Assembly (NCBI GenBank): GCA_007258455.2
Contig: VDFB02373365.1
Location: 224,405,201-224,469,200, forward strand
From: Sequoia sempervirens
Taxonomy: Eukaryota; Streptophyta; Pinopsida; Cupressales; Cupressaceae
Reading direction: 5' to 3'
Length of the DNA stretch: 64,000 nucleotides
Shown here: positions 12,190-22,670 of the stretch, one piece after another
Numbering within the stretch: the stretch's first letter is position 1
Layout: each line of letters begins with the position of its first letter
Position numbers and translations under genes: made by a program
The notes under the pieces: generated by a model
Database searches by the model: none
Told to the model about the DNA's origin: nothing
What the model saw: the letters and a program-made list of their open reading frames with translations, nothing else

Positions 12190-12960
12190 GAAGGCAAAGG
12201 TAGTCGAGATATTCAAAATTAGACCTAGCCTTTTTAAGAATGGGATTCTTGGTAAGTCCTAGTGGACTCAATAAAAGGAGTCATCATGAACTCACCTTAA
12301 GGACAACTGGAGATCTTGACAAAGATAAGGAATTGAACCTCAAACTAGCTATTGTCTCTACTTTCTATATTAAATTGTCCAAGGTGTATGATGTAAATCC
12401 ATACCAAGTTCAAATAATTTGGAACTATGATGAAAAAAGTATTCAAGAAGGAATAAGTGGTGTCATGAGTTCCTTAGAAAAAAGAGGTAGTACCTGAGTG
12501 TGTCTTACATCATTCCTAAGATTTAGGAATTGATAACCATTCTTTGTTGTGCTAATGTTATTAGACAGAACATACTACATTCTATTTTTTTAAGGGTAAA
12601 AAGAACTTAAAAATTTGCATTGCAAGCTACGAACTAGGTTTTACCATGGCAACCCAACCCCATGCATGGATGACCAAAGAAATTTTTATGAATTATTTGC
12701 ACAACTTTGCATGGTTAGTTCTAGGTGGTGTGTCACCCACATATAAGCACTTGGTGATTTGTATGGCCATGGAAGTCATGTCATTGTTACAATAATCCAA
12801 GAGGCAAGGATGTTGGGTATTGATTTGCTTACATTGCTGATGCACATGTCACATATAATAAATCCCCTCGATGTGATTGTATTTCATAATTCAAATCACA
12901 CTTACAACTTGAATGAGTAACATGGCTAGCAATATTTCCAAACATTGAAATCAAGATGGA
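12190..12960 (+). pseudogene. Pogo/Tigger-like DDE transposase remnant
   Basis: Pieces in different plus frames match the DDE_1 (pogo-like, Tc1/mariner superfamily) catalytic region in order. They are ELTLRTTGDLDKDKEL (about 12,290), VQIIWNYDEKSIQEG with the first catalytic Asp (about 12,410), MATQPHAWMTKEIFMNYLHN (12,646), then GHGSHVIVTIIQEARMLGID (about 12,768) and NPLDVIVF (about 12,865). The second catalytic Asp, expected just before GHGSH, is lost to a frameshift. In the family this enzyme cuts and pastes a DNA transposon at TA sites. The copy is fragmentary, with no terminal repeats seen. Weak similarity may extend to about 11,870 and 13,300. Confidence 0.72.
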
Positions 12961-13989
12961 AGAGTTAGAAGAAATGGGTAGCAAGTTATTAAAAATCATT
13001 AATTTAGTGCAAAAAATCACAAGATTCAAAAGGAATATAATATGATCCCTCAATCTAGACACATTCATGGACATGTGTCCCAACAACGTATTTCACTTCA
13101 GCATACAAATTAATGCTTTAGTAATGCAGAACATCCTTAGTCTATCAAGGGTCAATGTTTCATCAAATGAAGTGGCAAACACATTGTTGTTCAATCTTGC
13201 AAATGGTAAATACAGTGTACAACAACAGAATCACAAGTACATGAAGCTACACAAAATACATTTCAAATTATTTCAAATGATTTAGTCATATAGTTGGTTG
13301 GTTATCAAGTGTCTGATGACATAGAAGATAGTCATCATCACAAATTATATGATGGACTTAATGTTCCCTCACAACCAATCTAACCATCTTAGTTACTAGA
13401 GGGAGCTATGAATCTAGATATCAATTTACATTGTCATGAATAACATGGAATTTGTTTGTTCCCATCTCCACAACCCACATTGATTATGCCTAAAATGGTA
13501 CATTACTATATTGGAACAATTGAATTTGGTACTATGTTTTGATTGTTAATACATGTTTAGCTCTGTTATGTATTTAGTAATGCATTGGGGAGAACTAATT
13601 TTCCAAATACCTTTGTAAAACCAAGTCTCCCAAAAATGCTACCACCCATATGGTATAAATGCTGTTGGTAGTGTAGTGCAAATTCCTATATGATGTAAAT
13701 GTTGTTAATTTCAGTGGTTCATTGATTTGGTTGAATGCTTATTTGGGATGAAGTCTAAAATGTTTGTCCTCTTATTTGGGATGATCAGTTCATGTGAGAT
13801 TAATTAGTAGATTTGATGGATGTAGGAACAACAAAATTTGCTAACATGTTTTGATTGCTTGATTGGTGAGCCTCACACCTTCAAGTTTATTTCTAGAAAC
13901 TATGCATGGGGTAAGTGATGTATACTGCAAAAAGTAAATGGGAAGGGATGCAAATTTAATGTGGGTGATTGATGGGAAAGAAGACATAT
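12961..13989. other. Degenerate sequence downstream of the transposase remnant
   Basis: It may hold the decayed C-terminal part and 3' end of the pogo-like element, since short open stretches run to about 13,285. Beyond that I see no coding signal. Confidence 0.35.
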
Positions 13990-14380
13990 ATGTAGATATA
14001 ATACACTACCTACAATATTTACATAATTTAGAATAGATATGCATTAATAGGATAACTAAAAACCTCATATATATACTTATAGTATAGTGGCTAGAACATT
14101 TACATCCTATAGAATAGATAAGTGCTAATAGTTTAGAATAGATAGTCGAATATATGCAACGGATACATATTTGCATAACAACATTTACATCATAAAGATG
14201 AAATAGGAAATTATAAAGCATTATTTACATGGTATAGAAGAGAAATTCATTTACACTATGGTGGATAGAACATTAACATCATATAGAAATAATAGGCATT
14301 TACACAATACTAAGCAAAAAACATTCACATCATCTAGAAGTCATAGACATTTACAACAAGACTTAGTTTAAGACATACAC
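13990..14380. repeat. Degenerate interspersed motif 'acatttacatcatatagaa'
   Basis: The motif 'aaca-ttacatcatatagaa' and close variants recur irregularly (near 14,090, 14,180, 14,225, 14,270 and 14,325). It looks like an eroded short tandem repeat. No coding function is visible. Confidence 0.45.
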
Positions 14381-14518
14381 AATTACTATTGTACATAATA
14401 AAATGTCATTAACATACATGATTACTATGGTTTAAATGATACATGAGTAAACTAAATCTATCCTATACATACAAATCTAATAGTTAAGACTTTAACAATT
14501 TAAGCTGGAGTTAACTAA

Positions 14519-14660
14519 ATTATATATATACATACTAAATATATATGCATATAGATATATGTATATATAAATATATGTATATGTATATATATACGTATGC
14601 ATATACATATATACATATATACATACATACATACATATGTACATATATAGATACATATAT
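14519..14660. repeat. TA/CATA compound microsatellite
   Basis: About 140 bases of alternating TA, TATG and CATA steps, ending in 'catacatacatacata'. The ORF that crosses it on the minus strand is an artefact of the repeat. Confidence 0.85.
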
Positions 14661-14661
14661 T

Positions 14662-15143
14662 GATACTTTACCCATGTCTTATCGATAGACATGTAACTAC
14701 CTACCAATCACTATGAATCAGAGGGATTCATTTTTATAGTTGATACTTTGCTTCGACCCATGTCTTATCAATGGACATGTAACTACCTATCAATCATTAT
14801 GAATTGGAGGAATTAATTTTTGCAATGATACTTTGCTTCGACCCATGTCATGTCAATGGACATGTAACTACCTATCAATCACTATGAATTGAAGGGATTA
14901 ATTTTTACAGTTGATACTTTGCTTCGACCCATGTCTTGTCGATGGACATCTAACTGCCTATCAATCACTATGAATTGGAGGGATTAATTTTTACAGTGAT
15001 ACTTTGCTCCGACTCATGTCTTGTCGATGGACATGTAACTACCTATCAATCACTATGAATTGGACGGATTAAGTTTTACAGTCGATACTTTGCTTCGACC
15101 CACGTCTTGTCGATTGACATGTAACTACCTATCAATCACTGTG
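14662..15143. repeat. Minisatellite, 5 full and 1 partial copy of an 80-86 bp unit with an internal dyad
   Basis: Units begin 'gatactttgcttcgaccca' at 14,742, 14,827, 14,913, 14,998 and 15,084. The first copy, at 14,662, is shortened to 80 bp. Each holds 'catgtc' and 'gacatg' about 9 bases apart, forming a short hairpin. In the first unit it is a 21-base near-perfect palindrome centred on 'atcgat'. The last copy stops after about 60 bases at 15,143. Confidence 0.9.
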
Positions 15144-16892
15144 TTTATCCATTTCTATGAACTCCCCCACCAACCTGCTGCTCTTGCAGATTCATTTGTT
15201 TGGGCCCCATGGATATGGATTCGTCAATTTTTGAGATCAACGATAAATAAATCCCTTGGATGTGTGTTGCCCATATTTTAAGTTTGGCAAATTTTGTACT
15301 TTCCTCTTGATAATCAGGACCATTGAAACAGAGCATCCAGTCGTGAAGGGTTTCATTGAAGGAATACATTAGGATATTTACGGATTTAAGACTGTGATAT
15401 CGCTTTTAGTTTCACTCCCTAAACTGTTGTAAGAGAAGAAGTTCTAAAAAGATGCAAAACATTACCTTCGGGGGCAGTATTCTGATGAAGACCAATGGCG
15501 AAGAATGAAATAATCTGAAAATAGGCTTGTACTATGATAATGTGAAGTATATAGAATGTCTTTTCATTTTGTGGCATATCTTTAAATGAGTCACAAAGGA
15601 TCAGAGTTTCCTGGTTGACCAAGATAGTGATCGCACGTGAAGAGGATGCAAATTATGTCTTCAAATTTAATCAGATTTTACTCCTGGCTGACACAGAAAG
15701 CTGCTTCCTGGCTTTGATTGGTATAGATAGTACTCTATCCGCATTCCGCTAGATTACTTGCATAGTTTTGACCAAGAGTTATCATTCTATAATGCACTTT
15801 TGTATGTGAGATATGATGTAGGCCGTGAACAACTACGGAAGGGAAAGTAAAACGTGCCAAAAGAAGTGCGATCTCACTAATCCATGAGATCTGTGGTGGC
15901 ACGATACAAAATGTGGAGGCATAGACAAAGGTTAATCCACCCGAGCTATTATTTGATGAAAATCCTACAGAAAGGGACGTTTACTAGTATTCAGAAAGCC
16001 CGATAATTGATGAGGATAGGAATCGGCAGCATCTATCTTGAGGAGTTCGCTGGTATCAGATGAGTGGTACCGCCTTGTTTTGGACTTAGATTGGTCATTG
16101 ATACACACTCAGCATGTCAGTGATTTCACCTCTTTGAGATTAGCCGGCTTTGGTACTTTTATACCTGGAACAAATAAGCTATAACGTCAAACGGCGCTCG
16201 AAGAACTAGGTGCATATAAGCGATTGAAATTATCATTAGAGTTAGTGAAGAAAGAGGTAGAGATTAACAAGCAGGAACCTATCGCCAAAGCAATTGAAGA
16301 GAGGATTAGCGTTGTACAGCATCGGCATATTTAGATTAAGCATGCTCCCACAATATAAGAAATCGCGCCAAGGCTGAGTAATGAATTATCACTGGCACAA
16401 AGTTATTGGGATGATTTTATGGTCCCCATGAAGTTCTCGACTATGCTTGATACTTTCGGTGGTGACTTCTACATGGCTTCTGGAATCACAGGAAAAGTAG
16501 AGGATTGATTAAAGATTTCATATCCATTGTTGATATCGCGCGGTGATGCTACTTAAGCTACAGATCTTTCTCACAGCGAAATTTTGTATGAAAAGACAAA
16601 AGTGCCAACAAAACCTTGAAGTCGGTCGACCCCTATTTCAAAAGTTCTTGCCTTTGTAACTCGATCACGAGCTCTCGTATGATTTTATGGCCGGAAGCAC
16701 AAAGTTAGTTTGGTTCAGATTTTTGTTTGGTTGGTAAAGTAACCAATCGTGCTCATATGGATGTTGTAAACTGAATCAAATGGGTTATGAAACGACTATC
16801 GGCGACATACCTTATCAAAACCACATAAGCAAATGGTGTGGCGGCATTTTGTATCGTTTCCATACTAACCGTGGCACCCGAAGTGATTGTTT
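15144..16892. other. GC-richer island with coding-like fragments
   Basis: Base composition and codon-like texture differ from the AT-rich surroundings. A Lon-like fragment lies at 16,062-16,335. Upstream, about 15,790-15,905 reads as a basic stretch (GREQLRKGKVKRAKRSAI). Downstream, about 16,375-16,500 reads NELSLAQSYWDDF and TFGGDFYMASGITGK. Both are interrupted by stops and I cannot assign them. The set could be one decayed gene, a processed pseudogene, or several gene fragments carried by a transposon. Confidence 0.45.
16062..16335 (+). pseudogene. Lon protease fragment (N-domain to coiled region), pseudogene
   Basis: One plus frame reads HTQHVSDF (about 16,100), then RLAGFGTFIPGTNKL, a stop (TAA), ALEELGAYKRLKLSLELVKK and QEPIAKAIEERIS, and ends in a second stop after HRHI. 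The order and spacing match the end of the N-terminal domain and start of the helical region of plant organellar Lon proteases (ATP-dependent AAA+ serine proteases of mitochondria and chloroplasts). Only about 90 codons are present. The ATPase and Ser-Lys protease domains are not found nearby, so it cannot encode a working enzyme. Confidence 0.75.
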
Positions 16893-17243
16893 AGGAAAAT
16901 TCACGGAAAATTCATCATTATGACAAATTCATCTCATGGAAAATTCACCGTCATGATAGCAATTCACCTTAAGGATAATTCATCATATATACAATTAGAA
17001 ATTTTGATTTAGGATAATAAAAATGAAAACATTTTTTTATATATTTTATTTTATTCTAGTAAACCAATTATATAACAATATCTTGGAAATTATACTTTTG
17101 CAAAAATAATCTCAAGGTCAATTGGAAATGTATATTACAAAATGTTAATGGGATGAATTGTTGGTGATGAATTTTCCATGAGGTGAATTTATCGTGGGAA
17201 TGAATTGTTGACGATGAATTATGAATTGTTGGCTATGAATTTG
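16893..17243. mobile_element. Foldback / MITE-like element
   Basis: The left arm (16,893-16,975) contains 'aaattcatctcatggaaaat'. The right arm (17,150-17,243) contains its near complement 'attttccatgaggtgaattt'. Pairing extends imperfectly over about 80 bases around a 170-base AT-rich centre. Both arms are built from repeated 'atgaatt/aattcat' steps. No ORF is present and no clear target duplication was found. Confidence 0.6.
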
Positions 17244-17806
17244 CTTGAAGCCCTTATTAAGGAGAAAATCAAAAGTGATTCATTTGTCATCGGCATTTTC
17301 GAAGACATTCTTTTAAGTGATTCATTTGTCATTAGCATTTTTGAATGGCTTCTAAACTAATGTTAAGGCCGACATTCTTTTGAACTCAAAAAAAAGCTCA
17401 TACTTTTAAAAAAGGGAGCTTCGGCATTTCTAAAAGTTTTCAAAACTATCTATAGAGCCCAATATCTTAGTATGAGTTGGCGGAAGTAAAGGTAAGGGAA
17501 AACATTGGTGGCATCAGTTTTAAAATAGATATTAAAACTTGAAATGAGTTTCGATGCCTCATTGCCTTCCTAACGACCGAGTATGAGAACACGGTGAAGA
17601 AGAAAGTTTTCCCAGCCATGGTTCAAACAGCCTCTCATCGTTCTTCCTCCATTGCCCTGACGGCACTAGCAAAGGAATAGTTTTTAAAATGTGAAGGTCT
17701 CTGGGAGGACAATGAAAATAGAAAATGCAAAATAATGCTCTCTCTTTTCGGCCACGATTATAGCAACACATGCACAAAATAGGTTTGTTAAAATACAAAA
17801 TACAAA
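17244..17806. other. Spacer with a short tandem duplication
   Basis: 'aagtgattcatttgtcat' occurs twice (about 17,270 and 17,314), about 44 bases apart. The block 'caaaataatgct' occurs near 17,727 and 17,801. The small minus-strand ORFs here have no domain. Confidence 0.45.
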
Positions 17807-17973
17807 ATAATGCTTTCCATTAAAATTCTAAATATAGTTCATGCATGCACATGACTGTTACAATCAACATGAGTAACATGCAGATACAAACAGTTATTAA
17901 AATTAATTGTTTACTAAAAACTTTGTATGGAATCTTCAACAAAATGGTGAGGCTCATGCATCATTTTCCAACA
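17807..17973 (-). repeat. 3' LTR (truncated) of G-patch-gag element A
   Basis: This segment matches 25,916-26,080 almost base for base over 160 bases ('gttcatgcatgcacatgact' and onward). On the minus strand it starts TGTTGGAAAATGATG directly after a polypurine tract, as a 3' LTR should. Its distal part (the low-coordinate side) is missing compared with the 305-bp copy at 25,776-26,080. Confidence 0.75.
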
Positions 17974-17991
17974 TACTCCCTTTTTCTTTTG
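17974..17991 (-). other. Polypurine tract of element A
   Basis: The minus strand reads CAAAAGAAAAAGGGAGTA immediately before the LTR start TGTTGG. This is the expected plus-strand primer site of an LTR retroelement, and it fixes the element as minus-strand with its interior to the right. Confidence 0.7.
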
Positions 17992-18179
17992 AGACTCACA
18001 ATACGGTATTGAAGTTTTGTAAACTGAACCTGAGCAACTTAATGTGCAGATAGACTCTCTTAGATCACAAGGTTTTCCTTTTCTTTCTCTAACATAGAGA
18101 AGACTCACTATCTCTTAGATCATATGACACCTTATTGCTTTTAACATGCTAACATTTAGATTTATAGAACCTTTTAAAC

Positions 18180-19054
18180 ATACCTGTAACTTTTCTCAAA
18201 CTAGATCCATCAATCCATCCATAATTAATCTTCATACAATCGTTCTCAGATTGTTCATTCCACTCTCTGTTCCAATCTTTCTCAAACTATCCACTCCACT
18301 CTTTGTTCCAACATGATTTTTCAGAATGATTCTTCAACCCACAAATTGTACAAGGATGAAGATCCTAACATTTCTCTTTTTTATGTCCTCCCCTATGACA
18401 ATGAGAACATTCCATAAATTCCACACTTTTAGCTTATTTGTGTGAACTTGTAACACTTGTTACATCACTTCTATCTCTCTCACCATATCCTAGGCCTTCA
18501 TTCTTTGGCCTCACAATTGGTTGAATGGGCTCTCTCATTCCTTGCCCATGTTTTCCCAAACTTTTTCTCTTTTCAAACCAACATTTTTTATCAGCTTCAC
18601 ATGCTGCAAAAACATTAGTTTCAGACACATCTTCATCTTCAACTTCACATTCTTTACCTGAAGAAACTTTAACTATATCACCCATATCAAATGAAGAACA
18701 CAAATCATTTGTATCACATGTATCATCACACACCAGTGACTTTCATTTCAAATGCTCATTTTCTTTCTCCAACAATTTTAACTTCTTCTCCAAATCTTCA
18801 TTCCTTTTCTTGACCTCATCAAATAGCTACAATCTATTTTCTAGCTCTTCCTTTTCCTTTTTCACTTTCTCTAATTCTTCTTCCAAATTTTTATTCTCAC
18901 ACAAATAATTACATCTTTCTTTTGAAAACTCTATTATCTTCTCTATCAATTTTGAGTTATACTTTTTGACCTTCACCAATTCATCTTTCAAACTATCTTT
19001 TCCACACTTTAAATTTACAGTTTCTTTCTTTTCTTTCTTTTCGGTCTTTCCCAT
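18180..19054 (-). pseudogene. Gag-like protein of element A: coiled coil, G-patch, two CCHC knuckles
   Basis: The frame opens at 19,054 with MGKTEKKEKKE and a Lys/Glu-rich heptad region (about 75 codons, predicted coiled coil). It then runs through an acidic stretch to a G-patch remnant (LGKHGQGMREPIQPIVRP followed by GLGYG, about 18,560-18,490). A stop at 18,434 is followed in the same frame by two C-X2-C-X4-H-X4-C knuckles, CSHCHRGGHKKEKC (18,409-18,368) and CTICGLKNHSEKSC (18,352-18,311), with another stop between them. Knuckles and position suggest a nucleocapsid role, and the G-patch an RNA-binding or helicase-cofactor role. No protease, integrase or RT lies in the element, so it is non-autonomous. 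The glycine-rich start of the G-patch is eroded compared with copy B. Confidence 0.7.
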
Positions 19055-19646
19055 TGAAATAAATAAATAAATAAATTTAAACTTACCTTCTTGAAAAACT
19101 ATGATTCCTCCTTTTTCCCCAATCTAATGATCTCCTCTTCAGCAATCTCTCCTCAAATCTTCTTGGATCTTTTGCTCTGCTTTCACTAACACTGTCACCT
19201 TTCTCTTAATTTGGCATTCACAATCTTCAAATTCTTCGATCTACAACCTTTCTCTCTTTCTATGATTTTAATGACTGTAGGTTTTTCTTTAACTCCAAGA
19301 GTTATAAAAACCATGCTCTGCACCTCACATTAAAGCTATCTCCTCCACTGATAGCTTATAGTCTTTAAACAACAATCAAAACGGCAACTTATATCTTCAA
19401 AATCTCCTTGGCTGAGTGATAAATAATGACTTCAATCTTCTTCTTTGCAATACTTGTTAGCAACCCTTTGACCAAGATGACATTGGTTTTGGAAAAGGCT
19501 ACAACACTAGTGATTCAATCAACTGCAATCCAAAAAACCATGATTTTCTATGATTTTAGCGACCCCTTTTCCCTTCTAATCAACTTCTTTCATTAACAGT
19601 TGTGACTTTCCAACCACTTCCAATCAATGGGTCCTCATGAAGAACC
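19055..19646 (-). other. 5' leader of element A (part before the copia insertion)
   Basis: Non-coding sequence upstream of the gag-like ATG. The minus strand carries CAAGAAGGTAAGT (about 19,083-19,095), a perfect-looking 5' splice donor just before the ORF. The leader is interrupted at 19,646 by the copia element and resumes at 25,527. Confidence 0.5.
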
Positions 19647-20311
19647 TGTTGGAAAATTATTTGTTCTTGAAGCCTCCTTCTCTCACGTCAGATCCCCCAA
19701 CTGTTTCACCTACCTGTCAAGAGCCCCATCATTAGTGACAGTTTTTGGGATCTCCATCCCTACAACTCCTGAAAGCTCCAGAATTAAATGTGGTAGACTA
19801 TTTTGAATTCCCAATTTATGGTGGTAGGTAATTTTAAATTTTTGAGAGGGAATGTTGAAGAGACAAAAAAAATTGAAGGCAGTTAGTTATGTCAGTTGGA
19901 AGAAGAGTTCCTGAGTAGCAGTAGTCTAAAGAGGAATGTTTTATTTTATTCTCTGTGTGATTCTAAGAAGTATCTGAACAACAATAGTTGTTTTTTTTTT
20001 GTATGTGAGTAGTGATTGCTCCTGAAAGAGCTCTTTGTAGCTCTTGACAGTGAGCTCCTAGAAGCTCTTGAAGTTTGTCTATCTATGTGAGCAGCTCATG
20101 AAAGCTCTCAACAGCTAGTAGTCTATAATTTAGAGTTTATTTTCTAAATTATTATGCTTAGTCTTTTATGTATTGTCATTTCCAGCTTATTGAATACAAA
20201 GAAAGTTGCATGTCTCCTTGTGCTTCCGCATTTTGATTATGTATTCCCAACTGATTTGGAAATAGAGCAGCAGCTCTGTGTTTTTCTATTCATTTAGAAA
20301 TTATTTTGACA
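19647..20311 (+). repeat. Copia 5' LTR
   Basis: Begins TGTTGGAAAATTATTTG and ends TTATTTTGACA. It has the same length as the 3' LTR. At 19,925 it reads tctaaag where the 3' LTR has tataaag, so the likely TATA box is damaged in the promoter copy. It contains several 'agctcctgA'-type repeats. Confidence 0.92.
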
Positions 20312-20326
20312 TGGTCAGAGCTATAG
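20312..20326 (+). other. Copia primer binding site (initiator Met-tRNA type, degenerate)
   Basis: TGGTCAGAGC begins immediately after the LTR. It matches the usual TGGTATCAGAGC with two bases deleted. Confidence 0.7.
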
Positions 20327-20390
20327 GCCCCATTTCTTTGTGAGTTAGGGAATTTTTTTTCTGGGTGTTGTTTTTTTTTGTGTTGGAGAC

Positions 20391-21330
20391 ATGGTTGAAG
20401 ATGAAGGGAAGAGTTGGCAGCAACCACCATCCTTTAATAGACAAAACTATGATGCTCAAGAAAAGAAGATGAAGACCATAATGGTTGCAAATGATTTGTG
20501 GGAGTTTGTGATCAATGGTTTCAATGATGTAACTGATCCTGTAGCATATGCAGTTCTCACAAACAACCAGAAGACCCAACTAAAGGAGTTGAGAAGAAAA
20601 GATGTTAAGGAATTGAGTTTAATAGAAGCAACCTTGACATGGGCCATTTTTCCAAAAATATCAGCAACTAACTATGCAAAGGAAGCTTGGTAAATCCTCC
20701 AGACCAAGTATAAAGGGACTAATAAAGTCATATTGGTGAAGCTCCAGATGCTTCAAAGAGAGTTTGATACTCTTGAAATGAAGGACAATGAGTCCATCTC
20801 AATTTTTCACAAAATACTCTCAAGTTTGATAAACTAATTGAGCGTGAATACAAAATTTATGGACGATCAAAGGATTGTGGAGAAAATACTCAAGAGCTTA
20901 CCCACGAAGTTTGATGTAGTGGTGATTGCCATTGAAGAGGAAAAGGATCTCACAACACTGTTCACTAATGAGATGATGGGTTCTCTGCAAACCCATGAGA
21001 AATGCCTAAATAGGTCTACTACTTCTTCCCAAGATCAAGCTTTTAAAGCTTAGTCAAATGCAAGAGGAAGGGGGAGAATAAACAATGGTGGAAGGAGCTC
21101 AAGAGGTAGAGGTCATGGAAACTCCAGACAAGGAAATGCTAGAGGAGATAGCTCAAAATGAGCTAGCAGCCAAGAGGGAGCGAGCAGCTCTCAGACCAGC
21201 TCCTGACAAGGCAAGAAGAACAGCAGTTCGAATCAAATGAATGACAAAACCAATGTTTAATGCTACTACTGTCATAAATTTGGTCATTATGCAAGTGAGT
21301 GCTCGAAAAAGCACAATGATCAGTCAAAAC
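20391..21330 (+). pseudogene. Copia gag (capsid domain and zinc knuckle), broken
   Basis: The ATG at 20,391 opens a UBN2/gag-type capsid domain with LTNNQKTQLKELRRKD and a tryptophan-rich middle. Stops occur at 20,691 and 20,835. The frame then continues with DDQRIVEKILKSLPTKFDVV and an Arg/Gly-rich stretch. The nucleocapsid knuckle CYYCHKFGHYASEC (21,261-21,302) is intact. The family packages element RNA into virus-like particles. Multiple stops make this copy inactive. Confidence 0.85.
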
Positions 21331-22670
21331 AAAATGCAAATGTGGCTGAAAGAAATCAGTCCACAACCTTTATCATGTGCAACATTGGTGAAGAAGGCAG
21401 CCCCAAAGTCTGGTATTTGGACAATGGTTGCAGCAACCACATGAGTGGTAATGAAAGTTTGTTTTCTTTCATTGATAAGAATGTAAAGTCAAAGATAAGA
21501 ATGGGGAACAATGGATTAGTTCCAGTTGTGGGTAGAGGATCTATTATGATATGCACCAAGAAAGGTGAGAAGAAAGAGATATAGAATGTATTTCTTGCTC
21601 CTAGGTTAAAGCATAACCTCATGAATGTTGGAAAGCTGATCCAAAATGGATACAAAGTGTTGATGGAGAAGGTTCAATGCATTATTAATGACAAGAATGA
21701 GAGGATGAAAGTGTTTGCAGCAGTTCAAATGACAAAGAATTGGATGTTTCCTTTGAAGATTGAGATGTTTTTCTCATCCCAGTCTATTACTGCACCTCTC
21801 ATGAATGGAAAATGTACAGCAGTACAACAAGTAGCCCTCAAGAGCACTATTCAAAACCCCTCCAAGTTATGGCATCTTAGGTATGGACATTTAGGCTATG
21901 TTGGTTTAAGTCTTTTGTCCAAGAACAAAATAATTGATGGTTTTCCAAGAATAGTAGAACCTAATGTTAAGTGTGAGGCTTGCATTTTGGGCAAGCAACA
22001 TAGGCAACCCTTTCAATCAGGCAACTCTACAAGGGCAAGAGCACTATTGGAGCTGGTGCACACATATTTGGTAGGCCCTATGCAAACCATATCTATTGGT
22101 AAAGGCCAATTTTTTATGACCTTCATTGATGATTACAATCATAAGATGGTCTATTTTTTGCAACATAAATCTGAAGCTTTTGATAATTTTTTGTTGTTTA
22201 AGGTCTAGGATGAAAAGAAGAGTGGACATTTCATCAAGGTCATAAGGTCAAATCGAGGAGGAGAGTATGCCCCAAATCAGTTTGTAAATTTTTGAAAGCA
22301 AAATGGCATCAAGAAGGAGCTGACAACCAGTTATACTCCGCAGCAAAATGGAGTGTCTGAGAGAAAGAATAGGATCATCATGGAGATGGCAAGGAGCATG
22401 ATGAAAGCAAAGGGACTCCCAATTGAATATTGGGGAGAGGCTATAGAAACAGCTGTATATTTGATAAATAGAAGTCCAACAAAGGCAGTCCATGACAAAA
22501 TCCCTCAAAAGGAATGGAAAAAATGCAAGTGGATGGTTGAGAACTTAAGAGTGTTTAGGTGTGTAGCATACACTCATGTGCCTAAAGAAAAGAGGCAGAA
22601 ATTGGATGACAAGGGTGAGAAATGCATTTTCATGGGCTATAGTGAGGTGTCCAAAGCCTAAAGGGTTGTA
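21331..22670 (+). pseudogene. Copia protease and integrase, catalytic residues lost
   Basis: The protease motif reads WYLDNGCSNHMSG (about 21,411), with the active-site Ser/Thr of D-S/T-G replaced by Asn. The pre-integrase zinc region (LWHLRYGHLG through CEACILGKQHRQPF, about 21,870-22,010) keeps its His and Cys residues. The integrase core starts VHTYLVGPM (about 22,058) where the family has HTDLCGPM, so the first catalytic Asp is Tyr. The second Asp (FIDDYN) and the Glu (NGVSERKNR, about 22,350) remain. Stops lie at 21,582 and 22,206, and a frameshift near 22,660. Confidence 0.85.

Noticed and set aside
14492..14707. ORF rich in Tyr/Ile/Met
   Set aside because: Translation of a CATA/TA microsatellite.
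14662..15143. CRISPR-like array
   Set aside because: The 86-bp units are contiguous with no unique spacers, and the setting is a plant genome. It is a minisatellite.
18525..18908. 127-codon plus ORF, Ser/Phe-rich
   Set aside because: Antisense shadow of the G-patch-gag ORF on the minus strand.
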